Part shown: piece after piece, positions 52,892 to 61,097 of the stretch
Layout: every line of letters begins with the position of its first letter
Position numbering within the stretch: the stretch's first letter is position 1
Assembly (NCBI GenBank): GCA_016463765.1
Contig: JAEMQS010000011.1
Location: forward strand, 1 to 64,000
Origin: Solirubrobacteraceae bacterium
Lineage (GTDB): Bacteria; Actinomycetota; Thermoleophilia; Solirubrobacterales; Solirubrobacteraceae
DNA: 64,000 nucleotides
Direction: 5' to 3'
The notes under the pieces: model-generated
The model's input: the letters and a program-made list of their open reading frames with translations, nothing else
The model's database searches: none
Told to the model about the DNA's origin: nothing
Translations under genes and position numbers: made by a program

Positions 52892-54604
52892 CTACAGCGC
52901 ATCAATAACGGCGCGCATTGAGGCAGCCATGGCGAGATGCCCGGCAGCTGCCGGATGTGTTCCGTCGGTCGTGTACCACAGTGCAGTGCCATCAACCTTC
53001 CAGATCCCGCTGTTGCGGGCGGTCTCCACGGCGTCGGCGTTGTCGTTGAGCGCCACGACCGGGTGAGCGTCGTTTCCAATCGTCAGAGCCCCGGGTGTGC
53101 CTGTAGCGACCGGGGCAAGTGTTGCCGGGTCAAGCGCTGCTCCATCACGCAGCCAGTCGTTGACCGCGATGCGCGTCGCTTCATTAGCGTGCTTGGTCTG
53201 ATTGCCGGTGGTAGCCCAGCTGTCAGTCGATGTTGTCTTCGGCGTGATCGTGCAGGCGATCACCTGTAAGCCCCGATTGGCTAGTTCCAGCCAAAGCGTT
53301 GCGAGACTAGCTCGGAGGTTCGCTGCGCTAGGGTCGGTCGCGAAGTCATTGACGCCGTGCGCGACCACAGCATGAGTCGCCATGGACAGGTAGGTGCTCG
53401 ATCTCTTGCGGTACTCCCACTGCTTGAAATACAGGACTGCGCCTCCACTCATCGCGAGATTGATCACGCTGAAGTCACCGTCAGCCGCACGTGTCATCCA
53501 ACCGGTTGAGCGGCGGCCAGTTGTGTCTGTGCCACCCGAGAACGCGTCATCACGACCGGCTGTGATGCTGTCGCCTGTTACGACGTAGACCGGCCTGCGC
53601 GCGCCGAGTTGCCTGCCCCACACTGCTCCAAGTAGTGGGAATGAAGCGGTGGGCGACAAGGTGCCGAGTGCGCCCGTGGAGTCCACCGAGTTGCCGTTAG
53701 CGAACGATCCCGTAAGTCCGATCGTCACGTCACCATTGAGTGAGCCGCCCGTGGTGTACAGCTCGCCCGTATTGACGGTGTTCATCCAGATTCGGATATA
53801 GAAGGTTGCACCGGCTGGAAGTACTATCGGCAACGGGTCCGAACGCCGGGTGGCGCCGGCATCGACAGTTACCTCGCGTACGCCGTTGAAGAACAGCGGG
53901 TATGTCACCGCGCTGTATTCGATTGCGGCGCGCACGATCACTCCGTTGCCTGGCACTACGTCTGCACCATTGTTCGTGGTCTGATTCCACTGGCAGATAT
54001 CGATGCCGACGTCGGCGACTGAGCCGTCTGTCACTCGCGGCTGGCGGAACGTCACACCGGTGGCTGACGAGTTCGCGCCGTTGCTGCGCGGTGGGCTGGA
54101 TGGCCCGGCAATTGGGCAGAATGGCGTGGCATTGACCGGCACACGACCATTGCGATCCAGGGCACCGGCTATCGCTGCCCCTCCACTCACCGTCCCGTCA
54201 GATCCCTTGACGAGATACTGACCTGTAGTTGGGGGTGCGCTCGCACTCTCCCTTACCACCAAACTCGGCAGTTGCGCGATCGTCAGCTTGCTGGAGCCAT
54301 CGAGAGTGGCGACGCCGGAGGCGACACCCTTCTGGCTCGTCGGGATGGCGTCGTCGGCCTTGTCGAGGCTCGTCTGTACCGATCCAGTCAGTTTGACTCT
54401 CGTGACGGAGCCGTCCTGCACTGCTGCGCCTGTGACGGCGTCGGTGGCGATCGCTGCCGATGTGACGCTGCCGCCCTGAAGCTGGCTCGCGCCGACTGTG
54501 TTGTCCTTGAGTCCACCGGATGCTGTGTGCGTCTGGCTCAGGTAGTCATTGAGAATGTCTCCCCAGACACCCGAGTCTTGCCCTGGCGTTGGCAGCCTTG
54601 CCAT
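52892..54604 (-). CDS. Phage-tail-fibre-like protein with SGNH hydrolase domain
   Basis: A 570-aa protein in two parts. Residues 1-160: PGQDSGVWGDILNDYLSQTH and repeats of the type GSVTSAAIATDAVTGAAVQDGSV, as in actinophage tail/fibre proteins. Residues about 180-310 form a beta-rich carbohydrate-binding-like region. Residues 335-570 are an SGNH/GDSL esterase: VVTGDSITAG (Ser block), HGVNDFAT (Asn block) and TDGTHPAAAGHLA (Asp-His block) are all present, so an active de-O-acylating enzyme on a surface polysaccharide is likely. It is the only gene of clear phage style in the element and reads against its neighbours. Confidence 0.8.
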   Translation of the reverse strand: MARLPTPGQDSGVWGDILNDYLSQTHTASGGLKDNTVGASQLQGGSVTSAAIATDAVTGAAVQDGSVTRVKLTGSVQTSLDKADDAIPTSQKGVASGVATLDGSSKLTIAQLPSLVVRESASAPPTTGQYLVKGSDGTVSGGAAIAGALDRNGRVPVNATPFCPIAGPSSPPRSNGANSSATGVTFRQPRVTDGSVADVGIDICQWNQTTNNGADVVPGNGVIVRAAIEYSAVTYPLFFNGVREVTVDAGATRRSDPLPIVLPAGATFYIRIWMNTVNTGELYTTGGSLNGDVTIGLTGSFANGNSVDSTGALGTLSPTASFPLLGAVWGRQLGARRPVYVVTGDSITAGRDDAFSGGTDTTGRRSTGWMTRAADGDFSVINLAMSGGAVLYFKQWEYRKRSSTYLSMATHAVVAHGVNDFATDPSAANLRASLATLWLELANRGLQVIACTITPKTTSTDSWATTGNQTKHANEATRIAVNDWLRDGAALDPATLAPVATGTPGALTIGNDAHPVVALNDNADAVETARNSGIWKVDGTALWYTTDGTHPAAAGHLAMAASMRAVIDAL

Positions 54605-54707
54605 ACATGTAGTTCCCTCACTTACTTAGTATGTCTCCATATAAACACGAAGACGATACGGCAGTCAATAGGTGAACCAACTCTCAGCGTCAGGTAACTT
54701 TCGCGCC

Positions 54708-55337
54708 ATGTCCTTGGACGAAGCTCGCGACGTCGTGAAGGCAGCTGAAACTGGCGCAGACAACGCACAACGTGCTGAAGATGAAGCTCGCCGAGCCCAT
54801 CGTAAGCAGGTCGAAGCCCTGACGCGCGACTTCCTAGACCGAGCCCATGCCCTCGATCTACCGGCGCTCACTGGGTTGTTGCCGAGCGAGGAGCCCGAGT
54901 CTGTACAGAAGCGCGGGTTATTTCGCCGCCGAGATGCGAGCCCGCCCGCTTCTCGCGCCCAGTCAATCGCGGTCTGGGAAGTCGGCCAGATCAAGGACAG
55001 TGTGTCCGTCGGATTCGGCGAGACCCTCCAGGGCGTCAGCACGTTGTACCTCGCTGAGGACGGCAGGTACTGGTCGGGGGCGCCCCGACATCAGACGCAG
55101 CCAGCCGGCCCTAGCGAAGGTGCCGTGCAGCTAGTGAGGCAGCCCACCTCAGACTGGTACGGCGAGACGGTCCCGTCGGTGATGTGGGACTTCCACGGCT
55201 TCCCTTCGGAGCTTCGGAAGTTCGTCTTCGAGCCGACGCCTGACTTTGCGTTTGGTATCAACCCAGAGCGCAACCGGTACTACGAGCGACAGGTGCTGAC
55301 GGGGCTGCAAGTGCTCCTTGCCCGGCACCTGCCGTGA
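54708..55337 (+). CDS. Hypothetical protein with N-terminal coiled coil
   Basis: A 209-aa protein (from ATG 54708; GTG 54672 is an in-frame alternative). Residues 3-45 form a charged coiled coil (SLDEARDVVKAAETGADNAQRAEDE is the start region), then a soluble beta-rich domain with YLAEDGRYWSG and FVFEPTPDFAFGINPERNRYY. No known family recognised. Low GC for the window. Followed by a gene of similar architecture. Confidence 0.55.
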   Translation: MSLDEARDVVKAAETGADNAQRAEDEARRAHRKQVEALTRDFLDRAHALDLPALTGLLPSEEPESVQKRGLFRRRDASPPASRAQSIAVWEVGQIKDSVSVGFGETLQGVSTLYLAEDGRYWSGAPRHQTQPAGPSEGAVQLVRQPTSDWYGETVPSVMWDFHGFPSELRKFVFEPTPDFAFGINPERNRYYERQVLTGLQVLLARHLP

Positions 55338-55368
55338 CCACCTGAAAGAACGACGAGGAGTTGAGCGA

Positions 55369-55737
55369 GTGGGAGCGCTGGATGACGCGCTGCGTGACGA
55401 GCAGAAGAAGATTGACGAGCGTGAGGCACGCGCTCGTCAGATCAGGGCGGCGGAAGACCAGGCCGAACGCGAACTGGCTGCAGCAGTGTCGGAGTTCCTC
55501 AAGCGGGCGGCTTCCACTCACCACATGACGCGGAATCAGAAGGGTGCGTACTTGCTGGTCCGGGGCTACGCCAACAGGGACGACTACCAGACGGAGATAG
55601 CGATCGACAGCCAAGGAACGTGGTACGTCGGCGGGACTGCTCGGACGACCCACGAAATGACGCATGCGCCCACCAAAGTTGGTGGCACCGGGCTCGTCAG
55701 TCTGCTGGCGCGAGCATTGCTCGAGCCGGTCAAGTAG
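55369..55737 (+). CDS. Hypothetical protein with N-terminal coiled coil, companion of 54708
   Basis: A 122-aa protein from GTG 55369 with GAGGAG ribosome site. Residues 3-40 are a coiled coil (DALRDEQKKIDEREARARQ...), then a small domain containing YLLVRGYANRDDYQ and GTWYVGGTARTTHEMTH. No family recognised. Same order of parts as the upstream gene, 31 bp away, so they may act together. Ends 8 bp inside the convergent gene at 55730. Confidence 0.55.
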   Translation: MGALDDALRDEQKKIDEREARARQIRAAEDQAERELAAAVSEFLKRAASTHHMTRNQKGAYLLVRGYANRDDYQTEIAIDSQGTWYVGGTARTTHEMTHAPTKVGGTGLVSLLARALLEPVK

Positions 55738-56032
55738 TTGGTCTGCTAAGCCGACGTCGGAGGACGAAGAATCCGGGATGCGGCAATTCGGTGCCCCTGG
55801 CGGGGAAGTGGATGTCCGAGGTCAGGACTTCCCAACCCTGGCCCGCGAGCTCAGCGATCGGGCGACTGAAGTACATCGCGTAGTGCTCCCGCTCAACTTC
55901 ACCGACCTTGTACGTCTTGTGGAAGATCTGGCTCTCACCGACAGCGGCGGTGGCGTGGACTACCCAGCCATCCTCAATGACCGGCATCACGCTGAGGACG
56001 GCGTGTTCCCAGATCTGGTCTGGATAGTTCAT
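55730..56032 (-). CDS. Hypothetical small protein coupled to the gene upstream
   Basis: A 100-aa protein without signal or membrane segment; contains WEHAVLSVMPVIEDGWVVHATAAVGE and a Trp-Glu-rich AELAGQGWEVLTSD. ATG 56032 overlaps the upstream stop (ATGA), which decides this start and shows coupling. No known family. Confidence 0.6.
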   Translation of the reverse strand: MNYPDQIWEHAVLSVMPVIEDGWVVHATAAVGESQIFHKTYKVGEVEREHYAMYFSRPIAELAGQGWEVLTSDIHFPARGTELPHPGFFVLRRRLSRPTT

Positions 56033-57219
56033 GTGCCCTCCGGCATCGGTCCACGGGTCTTGCGGTACCAATCCGCCACGCGGTACCAGTCGTCATCAAT
56101 AAGGGCGATGAACTCCTCGCTTGCGGCGAGCCAGCGCCCGCACTCCGTGCTTGGCTCCTCGGGCGCGACCGCCTGAAAGGCCGGCGGAGGAACGTCATCG
56201 GCGACCTCTGCCATCAGGGCACCTTCAAGCGCGGAGCGGCTGAGTGGATCTTCATGCTCGACGTACTCCCAGCCCCACTCCAGCCACACCCGTCGCATCA
56301 TGTCCCAGTCGGGGTCAGCTCCAAGAAGCGCGATCAGCTCGGCGAGTTCGCCACTGGGTGTGCGCGCGAGAAGCGACCTGGCCCAGGAGTTGTTGGCCTC
56401 TCCGAACGGGAAGTGGTAGACGAGCCGGAACATAGTGTCAGCAGCCCGGGTTTCGGCCTCCGCATCCGCCAGGAGCCACAAGCCCCCTTCGCGCGTCACG
56501 AACCGGTCGAGTTCTCCGGTGAACTGCGCGAGGCGGAATGTCAGGTTCGCGCAGCGGTCGGTGAGATTGAGCCAGGTGGCGTCGCTAACCGGCTGCTCAC
56601 CCTCATCGACCGCGTCCGCCGCGCGGGGCACCTGACCAGCGTCGCGGGTCTCACTCAGGTACTCGATTAGAACGAGGAGGTCGTTTCGTAGCGCCGTCAC
56701 CGGCGACCAGATGCGCCGGTAGCTGCGGTGCTGCGCCAGCCAATCAACTCGCAGGCGGGACTCGAGGGGTTGGCGTTCGGCTTCGTTGCGGTGGCGGTGA
56801 CGCAGGCGGTAGGCGGAGTCCATGGCGTAGATCTCGTCAGCCACGGCCTCGATCAGCAGGGGCTCGCGGTCCTTACGCAGGGTCTCAGGCTGGATGAACA
56901 GGGCTTCGGCGGCCTCGCGGCGCCGGTCCTTCAGTGGCCGTCCGCGGTAGCCGGGTGCGACACCGAGCAAGACGGCAGTCGGTCCGGAGTTGACGTCGTC
57001 GACACGGGCACATGCCTCGCGCACGAGGTTGGCGGCACCGACTGCCAGATCGTTGGATTCGTTCGAGGCTGACTTCGCCGCCACTACGGCAAGCGTCATC
57101 AGCGCGGCGGCGCTGCGGCAGCTGTCGACCGTGACGCCTGTGCGAAGCACGCTCGCCAGCTCGGCGGCCAACACCTCCGGGGCTGGTGGCGTCTGCGGGG
57201 TGTCGTGGGGAGAGGCCAT
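56029..57219 (-). CDS. Conserved actinobacterial mobile-element protein of unknown function
   Basis: A 396-aa soluble, mostly helical protein. The middle segment GYRGRPLKDRRREAAEALFI...LRKDREPLLIEAVADEIY resembles a helix-turn-helix-like module found in uncharacterised actinobacterial accessory genes. Rich in Arg/Trp, no catalytic motif seen. Divergent from the small-ORF operon at 57335 and coupled by a 4-bp overlap to the 100-aa gene downstream. A regulatory role is possible only by analogy. Confidence 0.6.
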   Translation of the reverse strand: MASPHDTPQTPPAPEVLAAELASVLRTGVTVDSCRSAAALMTLAVVAAKSASNESNDLAVGAANLVREACARVDDVNSGPTAVLLGVAPGYRGRPLKDRRREAAEALFIQPETLRKDREPLLIEAVADEIYAMDSAYRLRHRHRNEAERQPLESRLRVDWLAQHRSYRRIWSPVTALRNDLLVLIEYLSETRDAGQVPRAADAVDEGEQPVSDATWLNLTDRCANLTFRLAQFTGELDRFVTREGGLWLLADAEAETRAADTMFRLVYHFPFGEANNSWARSLLARTPSGELAELIALLGADPDWDMMRRVWLEWGWEYVEHEDPLSRSALEGALMAEVADDVPPPAFQAVAPEEPSTECGRWLAASEEFIALIDDDWYRVADWYRKTRGPMPEGT

Positions 57220-57299
57220 CGGATTCGCGCCGAAGCTAAGCAGGCGCGGTCAAAGTCCCCCAGTTTCACCCCCGTCTGCCCCCACTCCGCCGGTGGACT

Positions 57300-57325
57300 C
57301 TCTCGTTCGACCAACGAACTGAGAG
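57300..57325 (+). promoter_or_regulatory. Hairpin overlapping the ribosome site of the 57335 ORF
   Basis: CTCTCGTTCG (57300-57309) pairs with CGAAC-T-GAGAG (57315-57325, one bulged T). The right arm merges into the GAGAGGAG ribosome site of the next ORF, so the fold could limit translation. Confidence 0.35.
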
Positions 57326-57334
57326 GAGCCCGGC

Positions 57335-57478
57335 GTGTTTCCCGCGTCCCACCCCATTCCCTTCCCCGATCTCGACTGCGTCCACTGGCTGGACGTGGGC
57401 GAGCCGGAGGAGCCGTTCCCGCCCAGCGAGTCGACGGACAAGACTTCGGCGTCCATCTCCGGCACCGAGGAGGCCTGA
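57335..57478 (+). CDS. 47-aa small protein, first gene of the transfer operon
   Basis: Starts with GTG 57335 after ribosome site GAGAGGAG (7-bp spacing); acidic, Pro-rich (DVGEPEEPFPPSES). Followed after 3 bp by the next ORF. No family recognised; supported by its ribosome site and tight spacing. Confidence 0.45.
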   Translation: MFPASHPIPFPDLDCVHWLDVGEPEEPFPPSESTDKTSASISGTEEA

Positions 57479-57481
57479 GCC

Positions 57482-57793
57482 ATGGCCGGTTCAGACCTCC
57501 CGGCCCGCTTCGGACCGCCATCACTCGGGATCTCTCGGGTCGACCGCCAGGTCGGTCGGCAACTTGAGCGAGTCCGCGGTCGCGCGGCGGTCGAGGCCGA
57601 GGAACAGCTCTCTCGGGTACGCCTCATCGAGGCAGTCGCTGAGGAGGCAACCCTGGCCACCGGTCACCTCGCACAGGTCGAAGCACTGCTGGTTCAGGCG
57701 GCCCCTCACGCACAGGCACGCATTTCCGGCATCGCAGACGCGGCCGCAATCGGGATGGCGAACCTCGTGGTCCGAGCGGGCAGGGAGCGGTGA
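57482..57793 (+). CDS. Hypothetical helical protein
   Basis: A 103-aa, mostly helical protein (VDRQVGRQLERVRGRAAVEAEEQ, then Ala-rich). No membrane segment. Similar small helical proteins precede VirD4-like genes in actinobacterial elements. Its TGA overlaps the next GTG, showing coupling. Confidence 0.6.
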   Translation: MAGSDLPARFGPPSLGISRVDRQVGRQLERVRGRAAVEAEEQLSRVRLIEAVAEEATLATGHLAQVEALLVQAAPHAQARISGIADAAAIGMANLVVRAGRER

Positions 57794-58080
57794 TGCTGGT
57801 CGAACTCACCCTCGCCAGCCTCGTTGCGCTCTTCGCTGTCGCTCTCTGGCAACGCCGACGCGGCGCGTCCTCGGTCAGCGAGCAGATCCTCCTCAAGCAG
57901 GAGGTACGCCGCCTGCGCAACGAGGCGCTGCTCGCGATGGCTCAGGCGCGTGCTGAAGCCCGCAGCCATACGCCGCTTGGGTTCTCGGACGCCGACATAG
58001 ACGCAGCGACGAGGACGGATCTCGACACGCAAGAGGGCGAGATCGTCGACGGCGAGATCGTGCTGGAGGACGAGCGATGA
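57790..58080 (+). CDS. Small membrane-anchored protein
   Basis: A 96-aa protein: N-terminal membrane anchor (LVELTLASLVALFAVALW), then a basic and an acidic coiled region ending in GEIVDGEIVLEDE. GTG 57790 overlaps the previous stop; ATG 57793 is an alternative. Its stop overlaps the start of the next ORF. Confidence 0.6.
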   Translation: MMLVELTLASLVALFAVALWQRRRGASSVSEQILLKQEVRRLRNEALLAMAQARAEARSHTPLGFSDADIDAATRTDLDTQEGEIVDGEIVLEDER

Positions 58081-58217
58081 GACCACTCCTTGCCCGTGGC
58101 ATCCGACTTGTCATCGAAGTCCGGCTGCTCCAGCCACGGCCGTCCCCACCACGACCGGCCCGCCAGGCGCGGGAGTGCTGCGCCTCCGAAGCCTGCACCC
58201 GAAAGGAGCCGTCATGA
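58077..58217 (+). CDS. 46-aa basic small protein, coupled at both ends
   Basis: ATG 58077 overlaps the previous stop and the TGA at 58215-58217 overlaps the next ATG (58214). Arg/Pro-rich with two cysteine pairs (ECCASEAC). It may be a real peptide or may exist mainly to carry ribosomes across the gap. Confidence 0.4.
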   Translation: MRPLLARGIRLVIEVRLLQPRPSPPRPARQARECCASEACTRKEPS

Positions 58218-58390
58218 GCGGCTGGCTGGACACCCTTATCCGTCTGCAGATGAACGCAATCGGCTTCCTCATCGCCGTCGTGGTGGCACTCGTCGCCATC
58301 GCCGAACTCGAAGCCGCCATGCCGTGGCTGGTCGTCCTCATCGTGCTCGGACTCGTCGCGCGAGTTGTGTGGACGCGCACCAGATACTGA
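58214..58390 (+). CDS. 58-aa membrane peptide
   Basis: Two hydrophobic stretches (IGFLIAVVVALVAIAELEAA and WLVVLIVLGLVARVVW) make a small hairpin-type membrane protein. Ribosome site AAAGGAG, ATG 58214 overlaps the preceding stop. Function unknown; last gene before the nested dyad. Confidence 0.55.
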   Translation: MSGWLDTLIRLQMNAIGFLIAVVVALVAIAELEAAMPWLVVLIVLGLVARVVWTRTRY

Positions 58391-58412
58391 CGCATGGCGT
58401 TGTTCATTTAAC

Positions 58413-58472
58413 TATGGACACCGTCCCACATTACTCACATAGTGGAGTGAGTAACACAGGACGTCGTCCATA
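58413..58472. promoter_or_regulatory. 60-bp nested dyad upstream of the transfer operon
   Basis: Three inverted-repeat pairs share one centre (58442.5): TATGGAC/GTCCATA, CGTCC/GGACG and TTACTCAC/GTGAGTAA. It sits between the 58-aa ORF and the gene at 58493. It could be a multi-dimer operator or a processing site such as oriT. The 9-mer ACTATGGAC recurs at 63595, before the XRE gene. Confidence 0.6.
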
Positions 58473-58492
58473 ACCGGAAGGAGGAACACAAA

Positions 58493-58741
58493 ATGGCAAA
58501 GACACGCAAGAACAAGGGGCGGCGCCCCGCACGGAAGCCCGCACCGAGCCTGGAGGGCAACCGGATCAGGGTGCGCACCAAGCGGCTCGACCAGGTGGAC
58601 GAATCCAAGATTACCTTGGCGTTCTGGCTGCTCAGCAAGCAGCTAATTTCTGATAAGTCGGACGGCCGGTCGCTCACAGAGGACGAGGTCCGTCGCGAGG
58701 CGGCCAAGCTCGACGACACAGGTTCGGAGACATCGTCGTGA
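58493..58741 (+). CDS. Small basic protein upstream of the VirD4-like ATPase
   Basis: An 82-aa protein, strongly basic at the N-terminus (MAKTRKNKGRRPARKPAP), which suggests nucleic-acid binding; the C-terminal half is acidic. Excellent ribosome site GGAAGGAGG. Its stop overlaps the ATPase GTG (4 bp). Possibly a transfer accessory protein. Confidence 0.6.
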   Translation: MAKTRKNKGRRPARKPAPSLEGNRIRVRTKRLDQVDESKITLAFWLLSKQLISDKSDGRSLTEDEVRREAAKLDDTGSETSS

Positions 58742-60957
58742 GCGATCCGTGGCCAGTCCTCCTGACGGGGGCTGCCGCACTCGCGGTGGTCTCGGTCGGT
58801 ACCTGGGCCGTGGTCGGTGGCGAGGACGAGGGGACGTGCCGCGAGGCACTGTTTCCCGACGACTTCAGCAGCGAGCAGATGGAGGCGCTGCTGCGGCAGA
58901 TCGCTTCGGGCCGTGGCCGGCCGGTGCAGCTCGTCGTCGATGCTCGCGGGGGGAGCCTTCGCTTCTTCTTGCTGGCATCGCGACCGGCGCTGCATGATCT
59001 GAGCGCAGTCCTGTCAGGCATCGCCCCAGGGGTCCGTCTGCAAGAGACGTCGTTGGAGGCGATGCAACCCTTGAGCGTGGCTCGGCTCGGTTGGGCATCG
59101 CAGTGGCCGCTGCTTCGCACCGAGCAGCCTGAGGCGCTGGTCGCGGGCCTGCTCGGCTCAATGGCCGACGCCAGCCACCAGGGACATGTCCGGCTGGTGG
59201 TGCGGCTGTGGCCGGTTCGTACCCGGCCTGGTGCGCTGAGCCCCAACGCCCGTGACCGCCTTCCCGGCGAGCAGGCGCGTGCCATTCGGATGAAGGCGGC
59301 CGGTGCGCTGCTGCGTGTGGAGATCGTAGTCGCCGCCCATGCGGGCTCCGCAGGCCAGGCGGCAGGACTCATCGAGCGCGTCAAGGATTCGCTTCGCGCC
59401 GCCACCGGTCCGCGAGGCCGGCTCCGTCACCAGAAGCCGCGACTGCGTACTCCCGAAGCTGCCTTGTCCGCGCCATCCCGGCTTGGTCTGGGTGAACTGC
59501 GTAGCCTGCTCTCCCCCGCCGAGCTGGTTGCCCTCACGGGCTGGCCTATCGGGGCACCGCAGATCGTGGGACTGAGCTACGGCGTCGGCCCTCGCCTGGC
59601 ACCGCCACAGAGCCTCCCCCGGCGCGGCCGGGTCTTCGGGACCTCGAGCTGGCCCGGCAGCGAGGATCGCCCCCTCGCGCAGCCGGTTGTCGGGGGGCTG
59701 CAGCACGCCGCGATCATCGGACCGACGGGATCTGGCAAGAGCTCGCTGGTCGCGAACCTCGCGCTCCAGGACATTGAGGCAGGCAGAGGCGTTCTTGTCC
59801 TCGACGGCAAAGGGGACTTGGTCGACGACATCCTGGATCGCCTCCCGGATTCGCGCCGCGACGACCTCATAGTCCTCGATCCGGCCCGTGACCAGCCCCA
59901 GCCTGGGCTGAGGTTGTTCAGTCGCCACTCCGACCCCGAGCACACCGCCGACGTGGTGCTCGGCACGCTGCAGCCGCTGTTTGCAGACCACTGGGGAGTG
60001 AGGACCGAGCACTACCTTCGTCTCGCTCTTGTAACCCTGGCCGCTGCGCCGGGCACCACGGTCATGGACCTGCCTTTGCTGTTCGCCGACGCCCGGTTTC
60101 GCTTGCGGGTGCTGCGGCATGTCAGCGACCCGCTGGTGCTCTCTGGCTGGCAGCGATTCGAGGCACTGTCGCCGGCCGACCAGGCGGCCCAGATCGCCCC
60201 GGCGCTGACCAAGATCGAACAGCTGCTGGGACGAAAGAGCGTCCGCGTGGTCGTCGGACAGGAGCACCCGAAGCTGCACTTCGGTGAGGTGCTCGCCCGC
60301 GGCCGGATAATCCTGGTCAGGCTTCCGCGGGGGCTACTTGGCACGCCGGCCACCCGCTTGCTGGCGGCGCTGACGCTGTGGCAGTTCGTTCAGGCCGTCG
60401 AGGCGCGCGCTGCCCTTCCGACCGAGCAGCGCCGTCCGTTCCTGGCCTACCTCGACGAGCTCTCCGCACTGGACTCGTTGCCGCTCCCCATCGACGACCT
60501 GCTCGAGCGCGCCCGGGGTCTCGGCGTCGGTCTGACCTTGTCGCCGCAGTCCCTCGATCAGCTGCCGATCCGGATCAGGAAGGCGCTGCTGGCCAACGTC
60601 GCCACCCTCGTCGCCTTCCGCCAGCGCTCGAGTGAGGAGGCCACCGCCCTGGCCCGCGAACTGCCTGGCGTCAGCAGCGTGCAGCTCCAGCACCTCGACC
60701 CCTTCGAAGTCGCGATTCGCCTCGGGCTGTCCCACGGCGTGACCTCGCCCGTCATGACCGCTCGCACCACACCGCTCTCGGAGAGCAACGGCACCGCCGA
60801 GTCGCTTCGCCAGCACGCTGCCAGCCGCTGGGGCACGTCTATCGGAGACGTCGATGCGGCCTTTGCCGAGCGGCACGGCATCACTACCAACGCCGCCGCT
60901 GCGCAGGAGCCCGACACCGCCACTGAAGGCGTCGGTCGACGTCGGAGGACGTCATGA
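58738..60957 (+). CDS. VirD4/TraG-like type IV coupling ATPase
   Basis: A 739-aa DNA-transfer ATPase. An N-terminal hydrophobic segment (LLTGAAALAVVSVGTWAVV, residues 8-26) anchors it; Walker A GPTGSGKSS near 330; a RecA-like core with VLVLDGKGDLVDD; Walker B FLAYLDELSAL near 570; then LSPQSLDQLP and an RQRSSEEA arginine region. It matches the coupling/translocating ATPases of conjugative actinobacterial elements. GTG 58738 overlaps the previous stop; the TGA overlaps the 60954 ORF. Relaxase partner not visible in the window, apart from the replication-relaxation protein. Confidence 0.85.
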   Translation: MSDPWPVLLTGAAALAVVSVGTWAVVGGEDEGTCREALFPDDFSSEQMEALLRQIASGRGRPVQLVVDARGGSLRFFLLASRPALHDLSAVLSGIAPGVRLQETSLEAMQPLSVARLGWASQWPLLRTEQPEALVAGLLGSMADASHQGHVRLVVRLWPVRTRPGALSPNARDRLPGEQARAIRMKAAGALLRVEIVVAAHAGSAGQAAGLIERVKDSLRAATGPRGRLRHQKPRLRTPEAALSAPSRLGLGELRSLLSPAELVALTGWPIGAPQIVGLSYGVGPRLAPPQSLPRRGRVFGTSSWPGSEDRPLAQPVVGGLQHAAIIGPTGSGKSSLVANLALQDIEAGRGVLVLDGKGDLVDDILDRLPDSRRDDLIVLDPARDQPQPGLRLFSRHSDPEHTADVVLGTLQPLFADHWGVRTEHYLRLALVTLAAAPGTTVMDLPLLFADARFRLRVLRHVSDPLVLSGWQRFEALSPADQAAQIAPALTKIEQLLGRKSVRVVVGQEHPKLHFGEVLARGRIILVRLPRGLLGTPATRLLAALTLWQFVQAVEARAALPTEQRRPFLAYLDELSALDSLPLPIDDLLERARGLGVGLTLSPQSLDQLPIRIRKALLANVATLVAFRQRSSEEATALARELPGVSSVQLQHLDPFEVAIRLGLSHGVTSPVMTARTTPLSESNGTAESLRQHAASRWGTSIGDVDAAFAERHGITTNAAAAQEPDTATEGVGRRRRTS

Positions 60958-61097
60958 CGCCTCTGGCCAAGGGTGCGCCGGTCGGACCAGGCAACGACGC
61001 GCCGAACCCCAGCGATCTCGGCGCTTCTCGGCCAAGGTCGCCACTGACTGACTCCTCCCCCTCCTCGTCACCCCTGGTGCCAGGAGGCCACTCGTGA
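60954..61097 (+). CDS. 47-aa Pro/Ser-rich small protein, coupled at both ends
   Basis: ATG 60954 overlaps the ATPase stop and its TGA (61095-61097) overlaps the GTG at 61094. Low-complexity, rich in Pro/Ser/Gly. Real peptide or translational relay; it has the codon frame only, with no known family. Confidence 0.35.
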   Translation: MTPLAKGAPVGPGNDAPNPSDLGASRPRSPLTDSSPSSSPLVPGGHS

